64,000 bases of DNA. Source: a virus. Location of the stretch: the IMG/VR virus record IMGVR_UViG_3300017706_001340, positions 23,770-87,769 of that record; one strand, 5' to 3'. A model generated the notes under the pieces. It did not search any database. It was not told where the DNA came from and saw only the letters and a list, made by a program, of their open reading frames with translations. This document shows, piece by piece, positions 32,709-40,832 of the stretch (positions are counted from its first letter, which is position 1; each line of letters begins with the position of its first letter). The position numbers were made by a program, and so were the translations under genes.

Positions 32709-33275
32709 TTAATCTCCGATCGCCTTACTTTTAGGGTTGTTGATCTTGTTGCTACCGGATCCAGTGTTACCTGCATCTGGATGTGTACGATCACCATGTC
32801 CACCTAAAGGTTTTGGATCTGGATCTTCTTTTACAGTACCACCGTCAGCAGTTCCACCGTCAGTACTACCTGTTTTTGAGCTCTTAACCTTATTACTCTT
32901 GTTACCTGCGTAAGGATGTTGACGATCACCGTGTCCACCTAGGGGCTTTGGATCTGGCTCACTAACAACACTATCACCTAACATCTCATCATCATTACCA
33001 AAAGGATTATCACTCTCACTATCCTCTAGTTCATCACCAAGCTCATCTTCACTATCTTCTAGTTGATCCATCAAAGCTTCATGAAGCTTTTCTGCTAGGT
33101 CACGAGGAAGACTAATTGTAATTTCATCACCGCCGATTTCAAGCTCGTCATCACCGAACTCTTCATCGCCTCCTGTGTCTTCATCACCCATTCCACCTAT
33201 ATCGGCAAAAGGATCATCACCTTCCATGATTGTTGAGTATAATTTGTCAAAGATATTTGTAGGTTCGTTGCTCAT
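32709..33275 (-). CDS. Internal in-frame short form of the acidic repeat protein
   Basis: An ATG at 33275 lies in frame inside the longer gene and is preceded, 11 bases upstream, by a late octamer AATAAATA (33287-33294). It would give a 188-residue protein beginning MSNEPTNIFDKLYSTIME-G. Either this is a second product from an internal promoter, or it is the main start and the upstream 98 codons form a separate read-through form. Confidence 0.5.
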   Translation of the reverse strand: MSNEPTNIFDKLYSTIMEGDDPFADIGGMGDEDTGGDEEFGDDELEIGGDEITISLPRDLAEKLHEALMDQLEDSEDELGDELEDSESDNPFGNDDEMLGDSVVSEPDPKPLGGHGDRQHPYAGNKSNKVKSSKTGSTDGGTADGGTVKEDPDPKPLGGHGDRTHPDAGNTGSGSNKINNPKSKAIGD

Positions 33276-33569
33276 AATTGTAGAAGTATTTATTTGCTCC
33301 TTGGCAATTTTCCCGTGTTTTTCTTTGTTTTCTTTTAATCTATCACTTATTTTTTTCATGTAATAGTCACTATCCTCACCAGAATTCTCTGGAGTCACTA
33401 CATCTTCGACACCATCTGGAGTGTTCTCCTCTGGTTTCAAATCACCTGCAAGCTCAGAATCTCCGAGTGCTGATGGACAATCTCCGGATTTCCAGACCTT
33501 GTTATCTTCATTTTCTGTTAACAAGTCGTACGCTTGCTCAATGTTCTTGATATCTCTTGACTCATTCAC
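32709..33569 (-). CDS. Acidic repeat protein (long form)
   Basis: 286 residues from a GTG start. Order: NIEQAYDLLTE helix, acidic linker, basic KEKHGK section, then internal Met (33275) beginning NIFDKLYSTIMEGDDPF, a very acidic Gly/Asp/Glu stretch, a helix SLPRDLAEKLHEALMDQLE, and two copies of PDPKPLGGHGDR-HP-AGN. High acidity and position beside TerL suggest a prohead-core or internal head protein, as in T4 gp67/gp68, but no homology is established. A CATAAATA octamer lies 5 bases from the GTG. Confidence 0.7.
   Translation of the reverse strand: MNESRDIKNIEQAYDLLTENEDNKVWKSGDCPSALGDSELAGDLKPEENTPDGVEDVVTPENSGEDSDYYMKKISDRLKENKEKHGKIAKEQINTSTIMSNEPTNIFDKLYSTIMEGDDPFADIGGMGDEDTGGDEEFGDDELEIGGDEITISLPRDLAEKLHEALMDQLEDSEDELGDELEDSESDNPFGNDDEMLGDSVVSEPDPKPLGGHGDRQHPYAGNKSNKVKSSKTGSTDGGTADGGTVKEDPDPKPLGGHGDRTHPDAGNTGSGSNKINNPKSKAIGD
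32769..32957 (-). repeat. Imperfect direct repeat encoding GGHGDR units
   Basis: Two imperfect copies of about 54 bases (32769-32822 and 32904-32957) encode the PDPKPLGGHGDR-HP-AGN peptide twice, separated by a Ser/Thr/Gly-rich spacer. Confidence 0.85.
33287..33294 (-). promoter_or_regulatory. Internal late promoter (AATAAATA)
   Basis: AATAAATA on the minus strand within the coding region, 11 bases before the in-frame ATG 33275. Confidence 0.5.
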
Positions 33570-33576
33570 ATAAGTA
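33569..33576 (+). promoter_or_regulatory. Late promoter variant (CATAAGTA) of TerL
   Basis: CATAAGTA, two mismatches from TATAAATA, 11 bases before ATG 33588. It overlaps the divergent octamer by 2 bases. Confidence 0.4.
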
Positions 33577-33582
33577 TTTATG
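33575..33582 (-). promoter_or_regulatory. T4-type late promoter (CATAAATA)
   Basis: CATAAATA on the minus strand, 5 bases before the GTG start at 33569. It overlaps the promoter-like octamer of TerL on the other strand. Confidence 0.6.
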
Positions 33583-33587
33583 TTAAC

Positions 33588-35327
33588 ATGTCAACAAAAC
33601 AAACCACAACACCAAAAAAACCGAAAGTAGATCCAAAACATGTATACATGGGTAATCAAAACCTACCCACGAGCAAGGCTGAGTTTGAGTGGACACCTAC
33701 TATGGTCAGAGATCTTAAGAAGTGCCAGAAAAACTTACTATATTTCGCTGAAAATTTCTTTACAATCATAAATCTTGATCGCGGTAGGGAGAAGATAACA
33801 CTATTTAAATGTCAGAAGAAGGTATTACGAGCACTACGAGACAACAGATTCAACATTGTGTTAGCCTCTCGACAGGTAGGTAAAACGACAATGATGACCA
33901 TATACACTTTATGGGTAGCTTGTTTCCTCGAGGATCAACGTATACTTGTTGTAGCAAATAAAGAGCAGACAGCAATAAACATTTTCAAGCGAATCAGACT
34001 GGCGTACGAACAACTACCAAACTGGATTAAACCTGGTGTAGTTGAGTACGGTAAGACAAGCATGACATTAACCAACGGTAGTAGTATCGGAATCAGCACT
34101 ACCAGTAGTGATGCTGGTCGAGGTGATAGTTGTAATTGTTTGGTACTAGATGAGCTAGCATTTATTGACAATCATCTTGTTGAGAGTTTCTGGAAGTCAG
34201 TGTATCCGATAATATCATCTAGTAAGAAGAGTAAGATCTTCATCGCTAGTACACCAAATGGAACAGGTAACTTGTTTCACGATCTATATAGTAATGCAAT
34301 CCGAGGAAAAAATAATTGGTGTGCGAGTCGCATCGACTGGTGGGAAATTCCTGGTAGGGACGAGAAGTGGAAACAGGACACAGTACAGTCACTCGGAAGT
34401 ACAGACATTTTTGATCAGGAGTTTGGATGTCAGTTCATAGAAACTGGTGAGAGTGTGTTGGATGAGGAGTTGATACGTAAGAGCTCACTGTCCATACAAG
34501 ATCCGGAGCATCTATTCGATGATGGTAAATATAAAGTATGGTCCTTGCCTGATGAAACACGATCTTATGCAATTGGCGTGGATATATCAGAAGGTGTAGG
34601 TGAGGCTGCTAGTGTCATACAGGTAATTGACATAACAGACTTGACAGAGATTGAACAGGTAGCAGTATATCACAGCAATACTATCAGTCCGTACAACTTC
34701 ACAACAAAATTATTAGAGGTACTACAACAATGGGGGTCTCCACCCGCGTTGATAGAGAGGAACAATTGCGGTGCACAAGTTGTAGATACATTAAAGAATG
34801 TATATGGTTACGAGAATATAGTCAATTATACCCCAAGTAAAAATCAAGCAATTGAACGTCCTGGAGTAATAGCACATACAAACACCAAATATAAAGGTGT
34901 TGTCAACATGAAATATTGGTTGAGTGAAGTTTATTCGGTTGTGTTGCGAGACACTAACACATTAGAGGAGTTGAAAACATTCGTAAGATATCCTAATGGT
35001 ACATGGAAAGCGATTAAAGGTACAAATGTGCATGATGACAGAGTCATGAGTTTGATCTGGTCACTCATGATACTTGAAACATCAATAACCGAACAGTTTT
35101 TTGAGATTTTACAGGTGGATAAAAATAACAAGCCGGCAGAATTAGGTCGTTTGGACTTTGGTTATCGACAGTTCAGTGACACACTCTCACTTTATAGTAA
35201 CGAGAAACAACAAAATAAATACAGTGCACTGCCCATATATATGGATAGTGAGAACTTCGATAATACAAGCGAAGCAAACAACCCGGAGCTTGAAGAAATG
35301 CAAGAACAAGGATGGACAACAGTATGA
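33588..35327 (+). CDS. gp17: gp17 terminase large subunit
   Basis: 579 residues (T4 gp17 is 610). ATPase: Walker A ASRQVGKTT near residue 90, Walker B CLVLDELAF near 183, coupling motif ASTPNGTGN near 220. Nuclease: GVDISEGVG near 329 with the first catalytic Asp, IERNNCG near 388, and HDDRVMSL near 483. It packages DNA into the prohead and cuts concatemers. A small-terminase candidate is at 50729, 17 kb away. Confidence 0.96.
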   Translation: MSTKQTTTPKKPKVDPKHVYMGNQNLPTSKAEFEWTPTMVRDLKKCQKNLLYFAENFFTIINLDRGREKITLFKCQKKVLRALRDNRFNIVLASRQVGKTTMMTIYTLWVACFLEDQRILVVANKEQTAINIFKRIRLAYEQLPNWIKPGVVEYGKTSMTLTNGSSIGISTTSSDAGRGDSCNCLVLDELAFIDNHLVESFWKSVYPIISSSKKSKIFIASTPNGTGNLFHDLYSNAIRGKNNWCASRIDWWEIPGRDEKWKQDTVQSLGSTDIFDQEFGCQFIETGESVLDEELIRKSSLSIQDPEHLFDDGKYKVWSLPDETRSYAIGVDISEGVGEAASVIQVIDITDLTEIEQVAVYHSNTISPYNFTTKLLEVLQQWGSPPALIERNNCGAQVVDTLKNVYGYENIVNYTPSKNQAIERPGVIAHTNTKYKGVVNMKYWLSEVYSVVLRDTNTLEELKTFVRYPNGTWKAIKGTNVHDDRVMSLIWSLMILETSITEQFFEILQVDKNNKPAELGRLDFGYRQFSDTLSLYSNEKQQNKYSALPIYMDSENFDNTSEANNPELEEMQEQGWTTV

Positions 35328-35905
35328 ATGACACTATACAGCAATCAATTTTAAACAAAAGCAAGAAGGATAAATTTGTATTCATCCTCACACTACCTGA
35401 GGCTATGAAGGAAATCGCATACACACAATCAGAGAACCGAGATGATGATCACGTGCTACCTGATACATTACAATTCAGCGTGTATGGCGCTCTGTTACCA
35501 TCTGTGCGAGTAGATAGTGGGAACATACGATATGGCGGACAAGCTGTGAAGTTCAGTGCACATAGCCGTCCGGAATATGATAATGTTAGAGTAAACTTTA
35601 CTGTTGACAATAGATTCAACAACTACTGGGTAATATGGAAGTGGCTAAACATCATGAATGATGATGAATCCGCTGTTTTTATGTCAACACGTGACATAAC
35701 AACACAAGAATCCATATTTAAACAATATCAAGGCACAGCAACAATGTATGCACTAGATGAATATAACAAACAAGTGGCAAGATTCGACTATCAGGGGGTT
35801 GTCCCTGTTAGTTTAGGTGAGATAGACTACAATTACAGGACTACAGACGAGATTGATACCACGTTTGAGTTCTCTTTTTCGAAGCTCACTCCAACTTTGT
35901 TATGA
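35324..35905 (+). CDS. Tail-tube-fold protein between gp17 and gp18
   Basis: 193 residues. PDTLQFSVYGALLPS, VRVNFTVDNRFNNYWVIW and the C-terminal PVSLGEIDYNY parallel positions in the tube protein gp19 (PTSVGDVSYD), suggesting a paralogue of the tube fold. It may be a tail completion or tube-associated protein. ATGA overlap with TerL; the ATG at 35324 is preferred over 35312 for that coupling. Confidence 0.65.
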   Translation: MNDTIQQSILNKSKKDKFVFILTLPEAMKEIAYTQSENRDDDHVLPDTLQFSVYGALLPSVRVDSGNIRYGGQAVKFSAHSRPEYDNVRVNFTVDNRFNNYWVIWKWLNIMNDDESAVFMSTRDITTQESIFKQYQGTATMYALDEYNKQVARFDYQGVVPVSLGEIDYNYRTTDEIDTTFEFSFSKLTPTLL

Positions 35906-35932
35906 AAATCTTCTAAAAGCTGGTCATGGATC

Positions 35933-35940
35933 AATAAATA
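35933..35940 (+). promoter_or_regulatory. Late promoter (AATAAATA) of gp18
   Basis: AATAAATA, 18 bases before the ATG 35959, leaving about 13 leader bases that contain a Shine-Dalgarno AGAGG at 35946-35950, 8 bases before the ATG. Confidence 0.65.
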
Positions 35941-35958
35941 ATTCCAGAGGTAACAATT

Positions 35959-38900
35959 ATGGCACGTACAATACAATCACCAGGAGTAGAGGTCAAGGAA
36001 GTCGATCTTTCTTTGCGCCCACAATTACCAATTGGAACTACGGTATTTATACCAGGTTTCGCTAACCAAGGACCGACAGACGAGTTGCTGACACTCAGCA
36101 GTCTGAGCGAGTTTGAGCAGATCTACGGTTTGCCTCAAAACGCTGCAGAGAGGTACATGTACCACACCGTCAAAGCAGTGTTTCAAAGCCCTGCTAATGT
36201 TCTGGTATCCAGGTTACCATACGGTCAAGGAGCTGGTGCAACTGTTGCTGATAAATACAGTGTTCAAGTGTTCCCCGTTATACCACGTCCGATTATGATT
36301 GATCTCGGTGATTACGAAGGTGAGATTAACACAATCGCGACAGACACACGAAAAATTGCATGGTATCCAACAGATAGCAGAACATTATCTGCTGAAGGGT
36401 CAGATTTCGTGCTACCAGTGGCAGCAACATTTACAGGAGAAGTAGGAGGAGCTACATATACTATAACAGCTGATGTATCCGGTGAGGAAGGTAACATCAC
36501 TCTTGTGGGTAACAGTTTATCTTCAGTAGGACAACTTATAACTGAATCCGGTGTCTCAGTATCTGTATTAACAGGTGATGATACATACACATTACCAACC
36601 GGTGAAAGCATAACCTTAGCAGGTGGTCAGTCAGGTTTCAGTACCAAAGTAGTACCAACAGATCAATGGATCTTTGGTACATCCGCACCAGCAGGTGATT
36701 ATACATCAACAACACTTAAAGATGCCGTTGATAGTGTGTTGGCATCATTGAGTAGTGTAGAACTTTACGGTCAACCATTAAGCTCATATGCACAAGGTGA
36801 TACATTTTGGACGGAATCAATTGCAGATGACATATTAAGTGTACCTGCTTTAAAGGCGTATCAAATACCAGAGGTTGCAGAGCTTGTATCTCAGGCTGTT
36901 AATGCAGTTGGATGGGATCTAGGATCAAGTGACAGGTATTACTTAGGTGAACCTAGCAACATTGAGTTGTCGAATGACGAGTTTCAGAAGACCATCAAAG
37001 GTGAGATTAAAATGAAAGAGTCTGAGGCTGGTAAGCTTGAGAACCAAAAATTCACATCATATAACGACTTGTTAACCAAAGGTGGTGCTGGTCTAATGAT
37101 TGTCAATGATAAGAAGTTTGTTATTAACGAAAAATTTGAAGGTTACTACATCGGAGTGAGTGACAACACAAATCTCAATCCAGCAAGTGATTTTGATAGT
37201 GTTGGAAAGCTCAAGTCATTGAGTAAGAAGCTCGGTGGTACCACTGGTGGTTATGTTGATGTACCGGATCAGAGTGATGGTACACGTAGTCGATTGACAT
37301 TCTCTTTGAGTGCCGGATTTTTGTTCGATCAATTTGGAAACAAGCAACAGGTCGGATTAGATGGTAGCATGAGTGAAGTGCTTGAGAATTTGAGTGAGTT
37401 TGATTTGAATACTGAAGAGTTCAGCGATGTTCTAACATTGGCTGTATTCAAAGTGAGACAATCAACATTAGAGCCAGATGCTACCAAGCTAGATTACCTA
37501 GTTGCTGACAGCGTTATTGGTAGTGTTAATTACTTCAGGGAACGCTTCTTATCAACAGGTGGTACAGCTGTATCATACTACATTGAGAGTGAGGCTGAAA
37601 ATAGTAATAACTTGTACCTCAAGATGAACGAGGGTATCGCTAAAACAGCTGGTAACTGGCAAGATGAGAACGGATATCCTACAAGGAAGATACGTATTTT
37701 ACCTGCTAAGGATACACGATACTACGATGAATTGGATGGTGCTGAGCAAGCCGCTCTTCAGGGTGAGACTGTTGAAGAGAAAAAAGAAGTCAATGACTTC
37801 AAAGTGAGTCAGAGTTTCCTCAACGGAAAGGAAGAAGCTGAAGATAGATTGTACATCAAATCATGGCAAGATTTACAGAGAGCCGGTGCTGCTGCTATCA
37901 AACATGGTAACAACGTATATCCACACGGAGTGTATCGCAAGCAAATGGCTGAAGCCAAAGAAACTGGTAACATACCATCAAAGCTTGATCGTATATTTGA
38001 GCTTGCTGATAACTTTGACCTGTTTCCGATCGACATAACTGTTGAAGGTGGTCTAGGTACTGTGTATGTAGGATCAGAAGGTGGTACTAAGGGTCATTTC
38101 GATGATGAAGAGTTCTTCCCGATTGGTGAACATGTTGTTAGTAGTACAGGATTGAGTGGAAGTGGTCTGTATCAAACAAAAATAATTGATAATCGTAATG
38201 AAATCAAATTCTTAACCGATTATGACACAATTTTTGATACATTCAAGAGTTTCAGTCAATTTGCACGTAAAGATAATATTTTTATCGCCGATCCATTACG
38301 TTACATATTTGTACAGGGCCGAAATAGTAAAACATTGACAAGTAAGCAGCGTGAAGCAGGAGTAAACTTCTCTCAACACATATACTGGCCGTTGCGTCAC
38401 ATGATGACAGGTGGTACCAAGAACAGTAGTTATTGTACAACATACGCCAATTGGGGATTCACAAACGATAAGGCCATGAACAGGCCAGTTTGGGTACCAA
38501 TGAGTGGTTTTGCAGCAGCAGCCATGGCTAATACGGACAGTAACTTCTATCCATGGATAGCCCCTGCTGGTTTCACAAGAGGGCTTGTGAGCGGTGTTCA
38601 AGATTTAGCGTTTTATCCTAAACAGAAAGAGCGTGACCAGTTGTACAAAATCGGATTGAATCCAATTGCTAATTTTCCTAATGAAGGATTTGCAATATTC
38701 GGTCAGAAAACAATGCAAGCAAAACCAAGTGCTTTTGATAGAATTAATGTGAGAAGATTGTTCTTGTATCTGCAAAAGGCAGTGATGAACACTATCAAGT
38801 ACTTTGTATTTGAACCAAACACATTGTTCACTCGTACACAAGTTATAAACGTTTTAAGACCTATATTTGAAGAGGTGAAGAACACGCAAGGATTATATGA

Positions 38901-39063
38901 CTATCTATTAGTATGTGATGAGCGTAACAATTCACCTGATGTTATTGACCGTAACGAGCTTGTAGTTGATATTTATATCAAACCTACACGTGCTGCGGAG
39001 TTCATCTTAGTGAACTTTTATGCTACCCGAACTGGTCAAGACTTCAGCGAATTAGTGTCGTAA
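35959..39063 (+). CDS. gp18: gp18 contractile tail sheath protein, oversized
   Basis: 1034 residues, much longer than T4 gp18 (659). The N-terminus ARTIQSPGVEVKEVDLS and the IGTTVFIPGFANQGP segment are typical; the C-terminal third (FIADPLRYIFVQGRN to DIYIKPTRAAEFI) contains the conserved sheath core that contacts the tube. The additional residues lie in the middle, about 150-750, presumably surface-exposed insertions. High expression is suggested by the late octamer plus a Shine-Dalgarno. Confidence 0.93.
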   Translation: MARTIQSPGVEVKEVDLSLRPQLPIGTTVFIPGFANQGPTDELLTLSSLSEFEQIYGLPQNAAERYMYHTVKAVFQSPANVLVSRLPYGQGAGATVADKYSVQVFPVIPRPIMIDLGDYEGEINTIATDTRKIAWYPTDSRTLSAEGSDFVLPVAATFTGEVGGATYTITADVSGEEGNITLVGNSLSSVGQLITESGVSVSVLTGDDTYTLPTGESITLAGGQSGFSTKVVPTDQWIFGTSAPAGDYTSTTLKDAVDSVLASLSSVELYGQPLSSYAQGDTFWTESIADDILSVPALKAYQIPEVAELVSQAVNAVGWDLGSSDRYYLGEPSNIELSNDEFQKTIKGEIKMKESEAGKLENQKFTSYNDLLTKGGAGLMIVNDKKFVINEKFEGYYIGVSDNTNLNPASDFDSVGKLKSLSKKLGGTTGGYVDVPDQSDGTRSRLTFSLSAGFLFDQFGNKQQVGLDGSMSEVLENLSEFDLNTEEFSDVLTLAVFKVRQSTLEPDATKLDYLVADSVIGSVNYFRERFLSTGGTAVSYYIESEAENSNNLYLKMNEGIAKTAGNWQDENGYPTRKIRILPAKDTRYYDELDGAEQAALQGETVEEKKEVNDFKVSQSFLNGKEEAEDRLYIKSWQDLQRAGAAAIKHGNNVYPHGVYRKQMAEAKETGNIPSKLDRIFELADNFDLFPIDITVEGGLGTVYVGSEGGTKGHFDDEEFFPIGEHVVSSTGLSGSGLYQTKIIDNRNEIKFLTDYDTIFDTFKSFSQFARKDNIFIADPLRYIFVQGRNSKTLTSKQREAGVNFSQHIYWPLRHMMTGGTKNSSYCTTYANWGFTNDKAMNRPVWVPMSGFAAAAMANTDSNFYPWIAPAGFTRGLVSGVQDLAFYPKQKERDQLYKIGLNPIANFPNEGFAIFGQKTMQAKPSAFDRINVRRLFLYLQKAVMNTIKYFVFEPNTLFTRTQVINVLRPIFEEVKNTQGLYDYLLVCDERNNSPDVIDRNELVVDIYIKPTRAAEFILVNFYATRTGQDFSELVS

Positions 39064-39064
39064 G

Positions 39065-39072
39065 ACTAAATA
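39065..39072 (+). promoter_or_regulatory. Late promoter variant (ACTAAATA) and SD of gp19
   Basis: ACTAAATA lies 17 bases before ATG 39090; AGGAGG (39076-39081), 8 bases before the ATG, is the strongest Shine-Dalgarno in the window. Confidence 0.5.
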
Positions 39073-39089
39073 ATTAGGAGGACAAATTT

Positions 39090-39638
39090 ATGCCAGATGT
39101 AAGACAGACAATATCAGATTTCTATAGAGTAGCACAAGAACGGGATTTCAGCCGTGATTTCCAGTTCCGTGTTCTCAATATTCAAAACGGTGACAGTAGT
39201 GTTACCATAAATGAGGACGATCTAGTGTACGCCAAGGGTGGTAGTATACCGGGCCGGACGATCAATGTATCCGAGATACCATTTATGGGACTAAACTTCA
39301 GGGTACCTGGTGGAGCCACATATACAGGTGAGTATACACTCAGCTTTTATAGTGACCGAGTCGATAGCTTGAGAACATTGTTGTTAAACTGGACTAGAGA
39401 CACATTCGATGATGCGACTAGTACCGGTAATTACTTCATTGCAAAAGAAACATCGATTGTTGACTTAGTACAACTAGACACACAGTTGAATCGAGTGAGT
39501 CAATACACACTCGTTGGTGCATTTCCTACAAGTGTTGGTGATGTATCATACGATCCATCTGGTAGTGGTGCTCCTGTTGAGTTTGAAGTCACATTAGGTT
39601 ATCAATACGTTCGTAACCAGAGCTTCCAGTCTTTGTAA
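39090..39638 (+). CDS. gp19: gp19 tail tube protein
   Basis: 182 residues (T4 gp19 is 163). FSRDFQFRVLNI, MGLNFRVPGGATY, LRTLLLNWTRDTFDD and VGAFPTSVGDVSYD follow the gp19 tube fold, and the position directly after gp18 is as in T4. It polymerises into the inner tail tube. It has a strong Shine-Dalgarno and is followed by a terminator. Confidence 0.92.
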   Translation: MPDVRQTISDFYRVAQERDFSRDFQFRVLNIQNGDSSVTINEDDLVYAKGGSIPGRTINVSEIPFMGLNFRVPGGATYTGEYTLSFYSDRVDSLRTLLLNWTRDTFDDATSTGNYFIAKETSIVDLVQLDTQLNRVSQYTLVGAFPTSVGDVSYDPSGSGAPVEFEVTLGYQYVRNQSFQSL

Positions 39639-39661
39639 TATTTTTAACATATTATACCATC

Positions 39662-39688
39662 AGAAAGCCGCTTTCGAGCGGCTTTTCT
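39662..39688 (+). terminator. Rho-independent terminator after gp19
   Basis: GCCGCT / AGCGGC (39667-39672 and 39677-39682) with a TTCG loop, extended by A/T pairs, followed by TTTTCT. The UUCG loop is notably stable. It separates the sheath-tube unit from the baseplate genes. Confidence 0.9.
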
Positions 39689-39698
39689 GTGTTTGGGT

Positions 39699-39706
39699 AT
39701 TAAATA
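39699..39706 (+). promoter_or_regulatory. Late promoter variant (ATTAAATA)
   Basis: ATTAAATA, 9 bases before ATG 39716, restarting transcription after the gp19 terminator. Confidence 0.45.
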
Positions 39707-39715
39707 TTATTGTAT

Positions 39716-40828
39716 ATGTTTGATGATATTAGAAGAGTTGGAGAAAAAGTCGATGATTTACTCGGTACAGATATATTCCCGTTTAATTATCCATTCAGTC
39801 ACACTGAAAACTTCTTACAACATATGGACAAGTGGGAGTTCGCAATACCAAACAAGTTTTTATGGTTGATTAACATAGAAGAGGCTGTACATCCCAACAG
39901 GATGACAAGTAAAAACTTCTCATCACTACACCCGATACCCAAATTTATACGCTCTTCTAACATGCACGCTTTGGAACCAGGTGATAATGGTCAACATTCA
40001 GGATCCATCAATGCACCCGGTTCACAAACAAAAGGATGGGACATAGATCAGGCTAGAGTTGAGATAACTCAGGATACATACATGAAGACCGGTGGTGGTA
40101 AGCATGGATGCTTGCTTGCTCAAGGTGTAGTCTTACCAGGTGAAAACTACGAAATACGAGATGTACCCATTCAAAACAACATGGGGTTTCTTCCTGGTAA
40201 AGTGGGAGGAAATCGTTCCGGCATGCAACCACTCGTTATACAATGGAGAGAAACTAATAGAAGCTTTACAGATATGGTGATTCGACCATGGCTTATACTC
40301 GCCTCGCACCTAGGACTTGTTGCTAGACATTCATCTGACAATAGAAACATTAAAGCTAACATCAGTATCGTGCAGCTCGCCAAAACATATCAATACACAC
40401 CACTAGTTGAAAGAAAAATCTGGAGATTTTACAATTGTGTACCAGCGAGTATAAACTCCAATGAGCTAACATATCAAGATGGTAACAATTTTGATATATA
40501 CACAACTCATTGGCACTACACACACTATACAATAGAGAGTCTACCTGACCAAAACATGAATGATTACCTAAACAAACAAGGATTCAAGAGATTTGTCATG
40601 GGTATGGCTGATAAATTGTTGAGTAAGAGTAGAGCTTACCGTAAGTTGAAGGGTAAAATAGCAAAAGTGGAAGAATTTGTGGATAAAGCAGCAAACATCA
40701 AAAAGAAAATAAACAAGGTTGTTGGTTTTCTCGGTGGCAATAAAGGACCCAGACCACAACAGGGTCCACGTGGTAGATTGTCTGGTAGAGGTGGATCCGC
40801 TCGATTTACATCTGATGATATAGAGTAA
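39716..40828 (+). CDS. gp54: gp54-like baseplate tube initiator
   Basis: 370 residues (T4 gp54 is 320). The middle and C-terminal part (VIQWRETNRSFTDMVIRPWL; ERKIWRFYNCVPASI; TTHWHYTHYTIES) has the strand and K-I-W-x-F pattern of tube-fold baseplate proteins gp54/gp48. It probably starts tube polymerisation on the baseplate. The C-terminal 90 residues are basic, with Gly/Arg (GPRGRLSGRGG). Choice between gp54 and gp48 is uncertain. Confidence 0.6.
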   Translation: MFDDIRRVGEKVDDLLGTDIFPFNYPFSHTENFLQHMDKWEFAIPNKFLWLINIEEAVHPNRMTSKNFSSLHPIPKFIRSSNMHALEPGDNGQHSGSINAPGSQTKGWDIDQARVEITQDTYMKTGGGKHGCLLAQGVVLPGENYEIRDVPIQNNMGFLPGKVGGNRSGMQPLVIQWRETNRSFTDMVIRPWLILASHLGLVARHSSDNRNIKANISIVQLAKTYQYTPLVERKIWRFYNCVPASINSNELTYQDGNNFDIYTTHWHYTHYTIESLPDQNMNDYLNKQGFKRFVMGMADKLLSKSRAYRKLKGKIAKVEEFVDKAANIKKKINKVVGFLGGNKGPRPQQGPRGRLSGRGGSARFTSDDIE

Positions 40829-40832
40829 TATA

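Noticed and set aside
35853-36065. 70-codon frame overlapping the gp18 start
   Set aside because: It overlaps the gp18 Shine-Dalgarno and N-terminus in another frame and has no feature of its own.
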